The position numbers and the translations under genes were made by a program. From the NCBI GenBank assembly GCA_017470935.1, contig JAFUXG010000059.1:124001-188000 (forward strand): DNA of 64,000 nucleotides, read 5' to 3'. The notes under the pieces were generated by a model. That model was not told the origin of the DNA. It did not search any database and was given only the letters and a program-made list of their open reading frames with translations. Of this stretch, positions 15,965-25,748 are shown in pieces (positions within the stretch are counted from its first letter, which is position 1; each line of letters begins with the position of its first letter). This DNA comes from Lachnospiraceae bacterium (lineage in GTDB: Bacteria; Bacillota; Clostridia; Lachnospirales; Lachnospiraceae).

Positions 15965-18574
15965 TTATTTGTTTTTACTGTTTTTACCAGTGGTCGTTTT
16001 TTCCGGCACGGCTTTTGCAGAAGACTTTGTTTCACTTGTTTTCTTTGCTGTACTTCCTTTAGCCGCAGTCGGTTTCTTTGCTGTACTGCTTTTTGCTGCA
16101 GCCGGTTTCTTTGTTGCAGCTTGTGTTTGCGTTGCAGTCTGTTTCTTTCCTGCACTGCTCTTTGCAGAAGTCTTTGAACCTGCTTTCTTGCTCTTAGAAG
16201 CAGTCTTAACCGTATCAGCCTTTTCACTTACAGTCTTGCGCTTAGCCGATGTGGTCTTACTCTTAGAAGAAGCCGCTTTCACTTTAGTACCGGAAGTTTT
16301 ATTCTCCTCCTTCTCCTCCTCGTAAGGAACAGCCTCCTCCTTAGTGAGCTTGAAGATGCTCATGGAAAGGGGTGCAAGAGAGATAACAAGAGAATTCCTT
16401 CTTCCATCGCAGGCGGAACGCTTACTTGCACGCACATAAGGATTAACACTTCCGTCCCCGCCAAACTCTAACTTCTCACTGGAGAATATCTCCTTATAGT
16501 TGCCAGCATAGGGAACTCCCACCTTATAATTCTTGTAGGCAGCTGGAGTGAAGTTGCATACTATAAGCAATGTATCCTCTTTCTTGTTGGTCTTTCTGAG
16601 GAATGACACAACACTCTCATTAGCTGCAGTATTATTGATCCACTCAAAACCATCTGCATTATTATCAAGAAGATATAGTGCCGGCTCCTTCTTGTAGAAA
16701 TGATTAAGCGCCTTCACATAGTCTCTCAAAATTGTATGGGCATCAAAATCAAGAAGATCCCATTCAAGCTCTCCTGTGGCAGAAACCTCCTTGAACTGCG
16801 CAAACTCCTGTCCCATGGCAAGAAGCTTCTTTCCCGGATGTGTAAGCATACATCCATAGAGAAGTCTTAGATTAGAGAACTTCTCCTCATAGCCTCCAGG
16901 CATCTGGTCTACAATAGAGCCCTTGCCGCCCACAACCTCATTATGGGAGAACTCCAATATATAATTTTCATCATAGGCAGTGCCAAGACTGTCTATCAGC
17001 TTCTTGTGATCATACTTTCTGTAAAGAGGATCTTGTGCCATGTAGGATAACAGATTATTCATCCATGACATATTCCACTGATAATCAAAGCCCATACCGC
17101 CTTCACTCACATCATCCGTAAGCATAGGCCAGCCTGACTCCTCCTCAACTATCATCTTACAATAGGGGAAACGCTCATTGATAACAGTATTAAGCTCCTT
17201 AAAGAACTTAATGGCATCAAGATTCTCATTGCCGCCATACTCATTAGGTATCCAGTTGCCATATGAACGTCCATAATCCAGATACAGCATTGAAGCCGCA
17301 CTGTCAATTCTAAGTCCGTCCAAATGATACTTCGAAACCCAATATATTGCATTTGAAATAAGATAATTTCTCACTTCATTTCTTCCATAATCAAATATAT
17401 ATGTTCCCCATCTTGGATTCTCGCTTCTTCTCTTATCTGCAGGCTCATACAACGGTTCACCGTCAAACCGGGCAAGTCCGCTCTCATTCATAGGGAACTG
17501 ACTTGGTACCCAGTCACAAATAACACCGATTCCCTTGCTGTGCATGTAATCAACAAAATACATAAAATCAGCAGGTGTACCATAGCGTGATGTAGGCGCA
17601 TAAAAGCTGGATGTCTGATAGCCAAAGCTTGAATCACTCTCATGCTCCATAACCGGCATAAGCTCCACATGGGTATAGCCCATGTCAGCAACATACTTAG
17701 CAAGCTCCTTAGCAATCTCCCTGTATGTGAAGAATTCCCTTCCATCATCAGGACGCTTAAATGATCCAAGATGTACCTCATATATATTCATGGGTACTTC
17801 TTTTCTTATTATATTTTTCTTCATATAAGCCTCATCCTTCCACTCATAGGAAAGATCAGCAATCATTGAAGCATTGCCCGGCCTTAGCTCCGCACCGTTA
17901 CCATAGGGATCAGGCTTCATAAATGTATTGCCATTAGCATTCTGTATCTCATACTTATATATCTCGCCTTCCTTAAGCCCTGGAATAAACAGCTCAAAAA
18001 TACCTGAATATTCAATTCTTCTCATGGCATGAAGCTTACCGTTCCAGCCATTGAAATTACCAACGACAGAAACTCTGACCGCCCTTGGCGCCCAGACCGC
18101 AAAAAGAACACCCTCCACGCCATCTAGCATGCATGGATGTGCACCCATCTTTTCAAATATATCGTAGTGGATTCCATCAGCGAATTTGCTGATATCAATA
18201 GGATCCATCACCGGCTCAAAGGAATATGGATCAATCACTGTAATCGTGTCATTCTTCTTATCTCTAGTGACATCAATCACTCCATTATGGCTTCCTGCCG
18301 GATATTTTACCACATAGTAATACACAAAGCTTTTCTTATCGGGAATCTTCACTGTGAAAAAACCCGGTACTCTGTCACTTACAAGATTAAATGTATCCTT
18401 AGTGTTAGTGCTTACAGCTGTAACACTTTCAGCTCCCGGTATATATGCATTAATATAAACTCCGTCTACTGTCTCGTGCATTCCAAGAATATGATGTGGA
18501 TTATCATGCCTTCCGGCTGCAAGTGCTTCAACCTCAGCCCAGTTAATTGCAAAAACTGCTCTTTTGTTTGACAT
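15965..18574 (-). CDS. glgB: GlgB-like glycogen branching enzyme homolog with altered active site and Lys/Ala-rich tail
   Basis: 869 residues from ATG 18572-18574 (AGGAG six bases upstream). An N-terminal CBM48 region (FAVWAPRAVRVSVVGNFNGWN) precedes a full GH13 barrel. GlgB creates alpha-1,6 branches in glycogen. The nucleophile region is present (GLRIDSAASMLYLDYGR, Asp424) and so is the acid region (IVEEESGWP, Glu478). However, the usual SHDEVVHGK reads SHNEVVGGK (Asn545 where the transition-state Asp should be), and VPxHF reads VPSQF (Gln359). Residues ~757-869 are a Lys/Ala/Ser/Thr tail with 12-residue repeats such as KPTAAKGSTAKK, resembling histone H1 or AlgP tails. Activity is doubtful. 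glgA lies 40 kb away. Confidence 0.85.
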   Translation of the reverse strand: MSNKRAVFAINWAEVEALAAGRHDNPHHILGMHETVDGVYINAYIPGAESVTAVSTNTKDTFNLVSDRVPGFFTVKIPDKKSFVYYYVVKYPAGSHNGVIDVTRDKKNDTITVIDPYSFEPVMDPIDISKFADGIHYDIFEKMGAHPCMLDGVEGVLFAVWAPRAVRVSVVGNFNGWNGKLHAMRRIEYSGIFELFIPGLKEGEIYKYEIQNANGNTFMKPDPYGNGAELRPGNASMIADLSYEWKDEAYMKKNIIRKEVPMNIYEVHLGSFKRPDDGREFFTYREIAKELAKYVADMGYTHVELMPVMEHESDSSFGYQTSSFYAPTSRYGTPADFMYFVDYMHSKGIGVICDWVPSQFPMNESGLARFDGEPLYEPADKRRSENPRWGTYIFDYGRNEVRNYLISNAIYWVSKYHLDGLRIDSAASMLYLDYGRSYGNWIPNEYGGNENLDAIKFFKELNTVINERFPYCKMIVEEESGWPMLTDDVSEGGMGFDYQWNMSWMNNLLSYMAQDPLYRKYDHKKLIDSLGTAYDENYILEFSHNEVVGGKGSIVDQMPGGYEEKFSNLRLLYGCMLTHPGKKLLAMGQEFAQFKEVSATGELEWDLLDFDAHTILRDYVKALNHFYKKEPALYLLDNNADGFEWINNTAANESVVSFLRKTNKKEDTLLIVCNFTPAAYKNYKVGVPYAGNYKEIFSSEKLEFGGDGSVNPYVRASKRSACDGRRNSLVISLAPLSMSIFKLTKEEAVPYEEEKEENKTSGTKVKAASSKSKTTSAKRKTVSEKADTVKTASKSKKAGSKTSAKSSAGKKQTATQTQAATKKPAAAKSSTAKKPTAAKGSTAKKTSETKSSAKAVPEKTTTGKNSKNK

Positions 18575-18658
18575 ACTATTCTCCTGCCTTTTATACAATG
18601 ATGGCGATGTCATATTATAAAATCAAAATTCCAAATACCTGACCCGCGCACCATGCAG

Positions 18659-19228
18659 CTACTCTCCGCGTAACTGTGCGACTACCCGTTTGATTGATTC
18701 GTTGTATTCTTCCTCAGAAGAATTCTCAAACACAATAAGCTCCTTAATATTATCCGGCTTATTGAAATTACAGCTTGCTATGTATTCATCCCAATGCTCC
18801 AGCTTCCATGTATCTCTGTCTGAATTACGCTTGATCATACGCTCCTTGCAGACCTCAACTCTTGTGTTAACCCATATTACAACAAGCTCAGCACCATGAC
18901 GCTTTAACCGTTCTCTCAAGGAATCCAGATATTCGTCATCTCTTATCTCATCTGTAAATGGAGCATTGATAAGAACAGTATCATTGTAATCCAATGCCTC
19001 CATTGCCAGATCTAAAATGCAATAATATTCATAATCACGGATTTCTTTCTGGAAAAAGTCAGAAGAACGATTATATTCCTGATTAGCTACCTTAAATATC
19101 TGTTTTGACAACACGATAAGTGTATCCTTGTCCAAATATACGCAGTTAGGCAAAGCCTTCGCAACCTGCTTAGAAATAAAGGTTTTTCCACATGCCGGTG
19201 GAGAGGTAACCAATATTAAATGCTTCAT
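18659..19228 (-). CDS. P-loop NTPase, small-molecule kinase-like
   Basis: A 189-residue single-domain P-loop protein. The Walker A is at the very N-terminus (ILVTSPPACGKTFISKQVA), followed by VYLDKDTLI and VVIWVNTRVEVCKERMIKRN, the arrangement of the AAA_33/zeta-like kinase group (shikimate- or gluconate-kinase fold). The substrate cannot be told from sequence. GAGGAGG precedes the ATG. It is transcribed in the same direction as the GlgB-like gene, 84 bp upstream, so the two could form a unit. Confidence 0.75.
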   Translation of the reverse strand: MKHLILVTSPPACGKTFISKQVAKALPNCVYLDKDTLIVLSKQIFKVANQEYNRSSDFFQKEIRDYEYYCILDLAMEALDYNDTVLINAPFTDEIRDDEYLDSLRERLKRHGAELVVIWVNTRVEVCKERMIKRNSDRDTWKLEHWDEYIASCNFNKPDNIKELIVFENSSEEEYNESIKRVVAQLRGE

Positions 19229-19362
19229 AATGTAATGTGCCTCCTCAATAATTACAATAATTAAAAGGAATTATATCATAATTTTGGAGACTTGACAATC
19301 AAATACACAATTTTTTCTATTTTTTTATTTAATTTATACAAAAAACATATTTCCCATTTTAT

Positions 19363-20142
19363 CTATATATCAAGATAGTTCTTCATATTTTTAAGAGCAG
19401 ACTTCTCAAGCCTTGAAACCTGAGCCTGAGAGATGGCAATCTCATCTGCCACCTCTGTCTGGGTCTTTCCCTCAAAAAACCTAAGCCTTATGATATTATA
19501 TTCCCTTTCTGAAAGTCTCTTCATAGCCTCCTTTAGGGAAATATCCTCAACCCAGTTCTCCTCCCTGTTCTTTTTATCCTTTACCTGATCCATGAGATAC
19601 AGGGTATCACCCCCATCCTGGTATACAGGATCATAAAGGGAAACAGGTGTGGCAATGGCATCAAGTGCCATCACCACCATCTCCTTATCCATCTCTATTT
19701 CCTTTGATATCTCATCTATTGTTGCTTCTCTATCCTCTTCTCTTAAGATTCTTTCCTTTGCATATATGGCCTTATAAGCAATATCCCTAAGGGATCTGGA
19801 CACTCTAATAGCACTGTTATCTCTAAGATATCTTCTGCACTCGCCGATTATCATGGGAACAGCATAGGTGGAAAACTTAACATTTAAACTGCGGTCAAAA
19901 TTGTCAATCGCCTTCATAAGCCCTATGCAACCCACCTGAAAGAGATCATCGGCATTTTCATTAACTGATTGAAACCTCCTTATAACCGATAACACCAGGC
20001 GCAGATTGCCCTCAATAAGCTTCTCTCTGGCATTTTTATCTCCCTTTTCTATCCTTTCAAACAGCTCGTTCTTTTCATCGTCAGTAAGAAGTGGCAGCTT
20101 CGCAGTATTGACCCCGCATATAACAACCTTATTAAGTGCCAT
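19363..20142 (-). CDS. sigG: RNA polymerase sporulation sigma factor SigG
   Basis: 259 residues. SigG directs late forespore transcription. The N-terminus NKVVICGVNTAKLPLL is the SigG-specific sequence that binds anti-sigma factors. Region 2 (NLRLVLSVIRRFQ, then DLFQVGCIGLMKAIDNFD and KFSTYAVPMIIGECRRYLRD), region 3 and region 4 (TEVADEIAISQAQVSRLE) are all intact. GGAGGACACACAAA precedes the ATG. It sits 93 bp downstream of sigE as the last gene of the spoIIGA-sigE-sigG set, as in Bacillus. I could not find a convincing SigF/SigG-type promoter in that gap. Confidence 0.97.
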   Translation of the reverse strand: MALNKVVICGVNTAKLPLLTDDEKNELFERIEKGDKNAREKLIEGNLRLVLSVIRRFQSVNENADDLFQVGCIGLMKAIDNFDRSLNVKFSTYAVPMIIGECRRYLRDNSAIRVSRSLRDIAYKAIYAKERILREEDREATIDEISKEIEMDKEMVVMALDAIATPVSLYDPVYQDGGDTLYLMDQVKDKKNREENWVEDISLKEAMKRLSEREYNIIRLRFFEGKTQTEVADEIAISQAQVSRLEKSALKNMKNYLDI

Positions 20143-20235
20143 TTTGTGTGTCCTCCTTAAAAACCATTCATATAAATAAATGATTCACAAAATGCACTCT
20201 ATTTATTCCGATTTTTAGCGGTAATCATTTCCTTT

Positions 20236-20973
20236 TTACGAGCCTATACGCATCATTTCCTTCTTTAATCTTTTCATTATTTTCTTCTCAAGTCTTGAAA
20301 TATATGACTGGGATATTCCCAGCATATCCGCTACCTCCTTTTGAGTAAGCTCCTCCCCCTTAGAATCCTTCAGACCAAATCTAAGCTCCACTATAGTCTT
20401 TTCTCTCTCCGAAAGAATTCCCATTGCCTTTTTAAGAAGCTCCTTGTCTACCTCATCCTCAATATCACGATAAATGATATCCTCCTCTGTACCCAGTATG
20501 TCAGACAGCAGCAGCTCATTTCCATCCCAGTCCACATTAAGCGGCTCATCGATAGACACCTCCATCTTGGTCTTTGCACTGCGCCGCAAATACATGAGTA
20601 TTTCATTCTCTATGCACCTTGAGGCATAGGTCGCAAGCTTTATCTTCTTATCCATCCTGAATGTATTGATTGCCTTTATAAGTCCTATGGTGCCAATAGA
20701 GATCAGGTCCTCCACCCCCACTCCCGTATTATCAAACTTCTTAGCAATATACACCACAAGCCTTAGATTATGTTCAATCAAAATACTTTTTGCTTCTGTG
20801 CTATCCATCTCCAAAAGCTTTTCTAAAAGTTCCCTTTCCTCCTCCGGATCAAGGGGAGCAGGCAATATATCCGCCCCGCCTATGTAATGCACCTCTGATT
20901 TGGGCATACAAAGCATACCTGCCACGCTTTTCATCATGGTAAGTCTGAATTTATCTCCATTTATTATATTCAC
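20236..20973 (-). CDS. sigE: RNA polymerase sporulation sigma factor SigE (pro-form)
   Basis: About 245 residues. SigE controls early mother-cell gene expression and is made as an inactive precursor. The pro-sequence is the first ~25 residues before [16 protein letters not shown]. Region 2 ([21 protein letters not shown], quoted in part, then [12 protein letters not shown] and [17 protein letters not shown]) and region 4 ([19 protein letters not shown]) are intact. The start is GTG at 20971-20973, eight bases after GGAGG; a second GTG upstream lies inside that ribosome site. It follows spoIIGA by 21 bp and the two are surely co-transcribed. Confidence 0.97.
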   Translation of the reverse strand: MNIINGDKFRLTMMKSVAGMLCMPKSEVHYIGGADILPAPLDPEEERELLEKLLEMDSTEAKSILIEHNLRLVVYIAKKFDNTGVGVEDLISIGTIGLIKAINTFRMDKKIKLATYASRCIENEILMYLRRSAKTKMEVSIDEPLNVDWDGNELLLSDILGTEEDIIYRDIEDEVDKELLKKAMGILSEREKTIVELRFGLKDSKGEELTQKEVADMLGISQSYISRLEKKIMKRLKKEMMRIGS

Positions 20974-20994
20974 AATATAATCCTCCACATAACA

Positions 20995-21924
20995 CTAAAT
21001 GTTGTCCGAAAAAAGCAGTCCCTTATAGCTTTTGCCCTCAAACAATCCGGCATCTACAACAGCACAGGGTTGTTTTTCATAACGCTTTGAACAATCCCTG
21101 CCAGCCTGTATGCTATCAAAAGCTATAACATTTGCCTCACCTTTAATCGCAGTATCACCTGTTGCTTTCACAACCACAACCTCTTCCAGCAAAAAACAAA
21201 GCAGCCGCCCGGACACTTTTCCCACGCTCTGAAATGAGATTTCATGGAAACATGTCTTTGGTGATTCAAGAAGAATAGGATTATTATAATCTATACATCC
21301 CTTTGTCTTATATTCCTTAATCAAACAATACTCCTTATGAGATATAATATCCCTTACAGCATCCTCTGAAAGAAGCATAACCGGTCTGTTAAACCTCACA
21401 TCCCACAGACGATTCCCCGTATCTATTAATACATCCTCCTCCAAATATCTCCCTTGATTGTGTATATAAATGCGACATATATTTTCCTTTTCCTGCCTAT
21501 ATCTTGTCAGACAGCTTATAATAATGATCACTATAATGCCACTTATAGATATGAAAATTAACCAGGTATAAAATGTTATATGTAATACACCAAATCTACT
21601 CCTTAGCAGTTGAAATGTACCTCCAAACAGAACCATGATAGTGGTGGAAAGGAACCATTTTTTTATCAATCCACTGTTAGCTCCAAGGGATATTGCAACA
21701 GCTCCCATACTGATCCCGGTCATGATAAGTACGCCGCTAAAGCCCATAAGCAGCTTCGGATATAACAAAAAAGGCAGAAGTAAAGCTGAGCCAAATAAAG
21801 CACCCAATCCTATTCTTATTATATTTATTTTTTCATGAGCAAGCCACCCTGTAATGATAAGCACATAGAAATCTGCAATAAAATTAATAATAAAAATAAG
21901 ATCGAGATATACTGTAATTCTCAA
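20995..21924 (-). CDS. spoIIGA: Sigma-E processing peptidase SpoIIGA
   Basis: 309 residues. SpoIIGA is the membrane aspartic protease that removes the SigE pro-sequence after a signal from the forespore. The N-terminal half has five membrane segments; the C-terminal cytoplasmic half has the protease motif LIDTGNRLWDV, with the catalytic Asp in D-T-G-N. The start is TTG at 21922-21924 with AGGAGG six bases upstream. It is followed at once by sigE, its substrate gene. It is separated from ftsZ by a strong terminator, so it has its own promoter. Confidence 0.95.
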   Translation of the reverse strand: MRITVYLDLIFIINFIADFYVLIITGWLAHEKINIIRIGLGALFGSALLLPFLLYPKLLMGFSGVLIMTGISMGAVAISLGANSGLIKKWFLSTTIMVLFGGTFQLLRSRFGVLHITFYTWLIFISISGIIVIIIISCLTRYRQEKENICRIYIHNQGRYLEEDVLIDTGNRLWDVRFNRPVMLLSEDAVRDIISHKEYCLIKEYKTKGCIDYNNPILLESPKTCFHEISFQSVGKVSGRLLCFLLEEVVVVKATGDTAIKGEANVIAFDSIQAGRDCSKRYEKQPCAVVDAGLFEGKSYKGLLFSDNI

Positions 21925-21977
21925 TGATAACCTCCTGACTTTTCATAAAAAGTATAGACCACCACACCCTCTAAAAA

Positions 21978-21991
21978 GGTCGAATTGTCAA
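21978..21991. promoter_or_regulatory. Candidate Spo0A boxes upstream of spoIIGA
   Basis: GGTCGAA (21978-21984) and TTGTCAA (21985-21991) sit back to back about 55 bp upstream of the spoIIGA start. Each is close to the 0A-box core TGTCGAA/TGTCRAA, one mismatch apiece. Spo0A drives spoIIG in Bacillus, so the position is right, but the matches are imperfect and the orientation is reversed relative to the gene. Confidence 0.35.
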
Positions 21992-22012
21992 TCCCTCAAT
22001 CGTCATAAAATG

Positions 22013-22050
22013 CAAAAAAGGAGGCCAGACATATCAAGTGTCTGACCTCC
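22013..22050 (-). terminator. Strong terminator of the ftsZ end of the dcw cluster
   Basis: GGAGGCCAGACA (22020-22031) pairs with TGTCTGACCTCC (22039-22050) through 12 bp with one G-U type pair on the minus-strand RNA, followed by a run of T. It lies 20 bp after the ftsZ stop and separates division genes from the sporulation operon. Confidence 0.92.
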
Positions 22051-22068
22051 GAATATTCTACTATTAAA

Positions 22069-23535
22069 TTATCTTCTCTTTAAGAATTCAGGAATCTTGA
22101 TGCTGCCATCTGCCTCCTGTCTTGGAGCCTGTGGTCTTGCGGTAGTTACCGGCGTTCCCTGTGGCTGTGCTCCTGCTGTACCTGCTGCTGTATTAGCTGT
22201 TCCTGCTGCTGCATTAGTAGCTCCTGCTCCGTTAAGGAAGGATGGCTTTGCTGCTGTCTTAGGCTGTTGAGCCGTTACAGGCTGTCCACTGTATGTAGGT
22301 GCTGCCTGGTTAGCATTAAATGCAGTCTGGGCATTAGCTGCTCCCGCAGGGCGGTAATTATTCTGCTGTGCATAAGAAGCTGCCGAAGCTCCAGCCGCTG
22401 CCTGTGCTGCAACCTGATTCTGCAATGGCTGTAATGAAGCCGGCTGCTGTACTGATGCAGGCTGTGCAGGTGCTGCAGCTGCCGGTGTAACCGGTGCCGC
22501 CGGTGCTGTTACCTGAGGCTGTACCGGCTTTGTAAATGCAGGCATTGAAGACTGTGAAAAGGTTCCAAATGAATTTCTCTTAGCTGCCTGCTCAATTCCT
22601 GTAGCAATGATGGTGATACTTACCTCATCACCCATTGTCTCATTGTCAACTGTACCAAATATAATATTAACATCCTCGCCTGCTGCCTCTGTCAAATAAT
22701 TAACTGCATCATATGCCTCGATCATTCCGATATTGCCGGCAAAGTTGATGATAATATCTGTTGCACCGGATACTGTTGTCTCAAGAAGTGGTGACTCCAT
22801 AGCCTGCTTAATTGCGTCAACAGCCTTATCCTCTCCGCTTCCGCGTCCAATACCTATATGAGCAATTCCCTTGTCTCTCATAACTGACTGAATATCTGCA
22901 AAGTCAAGATTGATAATACCGGGACTCTGAATAAGATCAGTAACACCCTGAACACCCTGCTGTAAAACCTCATCTGCTTTCTTAAGTGCATCAGGAATTG
23001 TTGTTCTCTTATCACATATCTGAAGAAGCTTATCATTGGGAACTACTATCAAAGTATCCACATTAACCTTAAGTCTGTCTATTCCTGCAAGTGCATTATT
23101 CATACGAGGCTTACCTTCGAAAGAAAACGGCTTTGTCACAACACCCACTGTAAGTATTCCAAGATTCTTAGCAATCTCTGCCACAACCGGAGCTGCACCT
23201 GTACCGGTACCGCCACCCATACCGCATGTAACGAATACCATATCTGCATCCTTTACAAGCTCTGTAATCTCCTCGCGGTTCTCTTCAATGGCTCCTGCGC
23301 CAACCTCAGGCTTGGCTCCTGCGCCTAATCCCTTTGTCAGCTTCTCTCCAATCTGAATCTTCGTTGGTGCCTTTGATGTTGCCAACACCTGCTTGTCCGT
23401 ATTAATAGCGATAAGATCAACCCCGTTGATATTCTCATCCACCATACGGTTAACTGCGTTGTTACCAGCTCCGCCTACTCCGATTACAAGAATCTTAGCA
23501 GGTCCTTTTTCTTCCAATGTTTTTATTTCAAGCAA
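22069..23535 (-). CDS. ftsZ: Cell division protein FtsZ
   Basis: 488 residues, about 100 longer than usual. FtsZ is the tubulin-like GTPase forming the division ring. The GTP-binding core is intact: [37 protein letters not shown] and [11 protein letters not shown]. From about residue 340 to 475 lies a very long linker rich in Ala, Gln, Pro and Thr. It ends in [10 protein letters not shown], which matches the conserved C-terminal peptide that binds FtsA/SepF/ZipA-type partners. The start is TTG at 23533-23535 with AAGGAGG upstream. No ftsA gene is adjacent. Confidence 0.98.
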   Translation of the reverse strand: MLEIKTLEEKGPAKILVIGVGGAGNNAVNRMVDENINGVDLIAINTDKQVLATSKAPTKIQIGEKLTKGLGAGAKPEVGAGAIEENREEITELVKDADMVFVTCGMGGGTGTGAAPVVAEIAKNLGILTVGVVTKPFSFEGKPRMNNALAGIDRLKVNVDTLIVVPNDKLLQICDKRTTIPDALKKADEVLQQGVQGVTDLIQSPGIINLDFADIQSVMRDKGIAHIGIGRGSGEDKAVDAIKQAMESPLLETTVSGATDIIINFAGNIGMIEAYDAVNYLTEAAGEDVNIIFGTVDNETMGDEVSITIIATGIEQAAKRNSFGTFSQSSMPAFTKPVQPQVTAPAAPVTPAAAAPAQPASVQQPASLQPLQNQVAAQAAAGASAASYAQQNNYRPAGAANAQTAFNANQAAPTYSGQPVTAQQPKTAAKPSFLNGAGATNAAAGTANTAAGTAGAQPQGTPVTTARPQAPRQEADGSIKIPEFLKRR

Positions 23536-23661
23536 GGTATTTTCCTCCTTAATAAAAATTTTTCTTACATATTAATACACATATACATATATAATACTGT
23601 TTTTTGTTAAAAATATCAAGCCTATATTTGCTTTTATTTGCTATATTTTCTTAATTTTTTA

Positions 23662-24408
23662 TTACTTTTTTGCCTTAAATGAGGCTGTGCCCACACTTGC
23701 ATCGAAATCCTTCATATCCAGTGTGCCATTTTTACCCTCAAGCCCTTCTAAAATCTTGTCCAAATCTATAAGCTGCTCCTCAATCTTACTGCCGTCTCCA
23801 AGCTCGATTCGTATATTCTCATGATATAGTATAAGCTCCTCCTCTGAGGTAAACTGGATGGAATCAATATTAAGCTTATACTTATTAATTAATTGTGTAA
23901 GCTTTAATATAAGCTTGAATCTTTTCTTGTCCTTAATAGGCAGCTTCTCGTGAAGCTCTATGCTGTCAAAGCTCATTCCTGTAACACAGGGTGCATCCAA
24001 TAGCTTCTGTAATGATATTTCCAGCACATACCCATCCTGATCAAAATACACATATCTGTCCATATATTCAATACAGCCGGCAATAGCCTTCTCATACACG
24101 GTAACGGTTATTTTGTGGGCATTTTCATAATCAATTCCTATTTTTGCGATAAAGGGTATGTCTGAAATAGGATTCACTTTATTCTTAAGCATCAAAACAA
24201 TGGAATTATCAATGTACCCATCCGCCTTCACATATTCTATTATCTGCTCCTTTGTGTAATGCTTGTTGCCTGTCACTCCAATATCTTCAATTTTAAAGCA
24301 GGTAAACAATATGATCAGCAATACAGCTATAATGCCTATAACAATAAATGAAATAATATGAGTTTCTTTTTTTCTAAACTGTATAACCTTGCCTTTTTCT
24401 TCTGCCAT
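23662..24408 (-). CDS. ftsQ: Cell division protein FtsQ/DivIB
   Basis: 248 residues with the FtsQ/DivIB layout: a short cytoplasmic N-terminus, a single membrane segment at ~18-38 (IISFIVIGIIAVLLIILFT), then a POTRA domain (IEDIGVTGNKHYTKEQIIEYV) and a beta domain outside. It scaffolds the FtsQLB complex at the septum. Sequence identity to model FtsQ is low, but the POTRA start and the place between murA and ftsZ support the call. GGGAG precedes the ATG. Twelve bases separate it from murA. Confidence 0.9.
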   Translation of the reverse strand: MAEEKGKVIQFRKKETHIISFIVIGIIAVLLIILFTCFKIEDIGVTGNKHYTKEQIIEYVKADGYIDNSIVLMLKNKVNPISDIPFIAKIGIDYENAHKITVTVYEKAIAGCIEYMDRYVYFDQDGYVLEISLQKLLDAPCVTGMSFDSIELHEKLPIKDKKRFKLILKLTQLINKYKLNIDSIQFTSEEELILYHENIRIELGDGSKIEEQLIDLDKILEGLEGKNGTLDMKDFDASVGTASFKAKK

Positions 24409-24420
24409 AACGCTCCCTTT

Positions 24421-25680
24421 TCATATATACTCAAGCACTGCCCCAACACCCTTCAGATCTCCAACTATATCCTCATAACCTCTTTGGATAAATGATGTGT
24501 CGGTGATGGTAGTATAGCCTGATGCCATAAGCCCGGCTGTTACCATGGCTGCTCCCTGCCGCAAATCTGTGGCCTTTACAGTGTGTCCTGTAAGCTTATC
24601 ATTGCCATCTATATACACTCTGTTACCATTTACATTAACCCTTGCCCCAAGTCTTCTAAGTTCAGAAACAACTGCAAAACGGTTCTCAAATACTGTCTCT
24701 GTAACACTGCTTTCCCCCATTGCCTTTGTCAGTACAGTTATTAGCATAGGCAGCAGATCAGTTGGAAATTCCGGATAGATGCCGGTTGCAAAATCTCCCG
24801 GACATACGATTCCACTGGATTGTATGTGAAGATAATGCTCAAGCCTGACTACATTTAATCCTAATCCGGCACAAACCCTTAACACATTTCTAATATAATG
24901 TATCTCATCAATACCTGTAAGACGGATATCAGCCGGTATTCCACAGCTCATCAAAAGATATGTGCCTGCAACTATCCTGTCATAGACATTAACATAGTCC
25001 GAACAGCCAATACACCCGGTACCCTTAATCACTAGCACATCTGTGCCAATCCCATCAATTAAAATTCCCAGGGACACAAGATAATTGCATAATTCAATAA
25101 TTTCAGGCTCCTTAGCCGCCCCTCTTAAGACAGTCCTTCCCTTTGCGCCACAGGCTGCTAACAGCAAATTCTCTGTTGCCCCCACACTCGGATATCTGAG
25201 AACAAAATCACAGCCCTGCATATAAAAGGTCTTGCAGCGCAGGCAGTCACCATACTCCTCTATGTCCACATTCATTTTGGAAAAGCCCTCCAAATGAATA
25301 TCGATAGGTCTTGTTCCGATTGTACAGCCGCCGGGCATTCCTATCTCTGCCCTTCCCCATCTGGCAAGCATGGCTCCTAGCATAAGCACAGAGGATCTGA
25401 GCCTTCCTGTAAGCTCATAGGGCAGACTGTTGTAAGCAGCATCATTAGTATCTATTGTAAGTGTGTGCTCCTTATAGCATGTTCTAATATTAAGACAGTT
25501 AAGCAGCTCACACATAACATGCACATCTATTATATCAGGGCAATTATATATAACCGAAATACCACTGGTCAAAATAGTTGCTGCTATTATAGGGAGTACA
25601 GTATTTTTTGACCCCTGAATAGCTATTGTTCCCTTTAAGCAGCTTGCTTCCTTCACACTGATTGCCTTCAAATATGCCAC
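24421..25680 (-). CDS. murA: UDP-N-acetylglucosamine 1-carboxyvinyltransferase (MurA-type)
   Basis: 419 residues, EPSP-synthase/MurA superfamily. MurA transfers enolpyruvate to UDP-GlcNAc, the first committed step of peptidoglycan synthesis. Substrate contacts GTIAIQGSKNTVLPIIAA (Lys-Asn pair) and the loop with the catalytic Cys (MPGGCTIGTRPIDIHLEG) are present. The C-terminal VTAGLMASGYTTITD and RGYEDIVGDL are typical. Identity to standard MurA looks modest, so it may be a second, dcw-linked copy. The start is uncertain: GTG at 25680 has little ribosome site, and TTG at 25671 is an alternative giving MKAISVKEAS. Confidence 0.93.
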   Translation of the reverse strand: MAYLKAISVKEASCLKGTIAIQGSKNTVLPIIAATILTSGISVIYNCPDIIDVHVMCELLNCLNIRTCYKEHTLTIDTNDAAYNSLPYELTGRLRSSVLMLGAMLARWGRAEIGMPGGCTIGTRPIDIHLEGFSKMNVDIEEYGDCLRCKTFYMQGCDFVLRYPSVGATENLLLAACGAKGRTVLRGAAKEPEIIELCNYLVSLGILIDGIGTDVLVIKGTGCIGCSDYVNVYDRIVAGTYLLMSCGIPADIRLTGIDEIHYIRNVLRVCAGLGLNVVRLEHYLHIQSSGIVCPGDFATGIYPEFPTDLLPMLITVLTKAMGESSVTETVFENRFAVVSELRRLGARVNVNGNRVYIDGNDKLTGHTVKATDLRQGAAMVTAGLMASGYTTITDTSFIQRGYEDIVGDLKGVGAVLEYI

Positions 25681-25748
25681 ATCCCATTAAGTCCATATAT
25701 ATTATAATATGCAAATTAATGTATAAATGTGCCATAAACCTGTATTGA

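Noticed and set aside
15811-16227. Arg/Gln-rich minus-strand ORF of 138 codons
   Set aside because: It is a frame shadow of the repetitive Lys/Ala tail of the GlgB-like gene; no ribosome site, and composition follows from the repeat codons.
20143-20235. SigF/SigG-type promoter before sigG
   Set aside because: A GCATT-like -35 occurs but no matching -10 at the required spacing, so not called.
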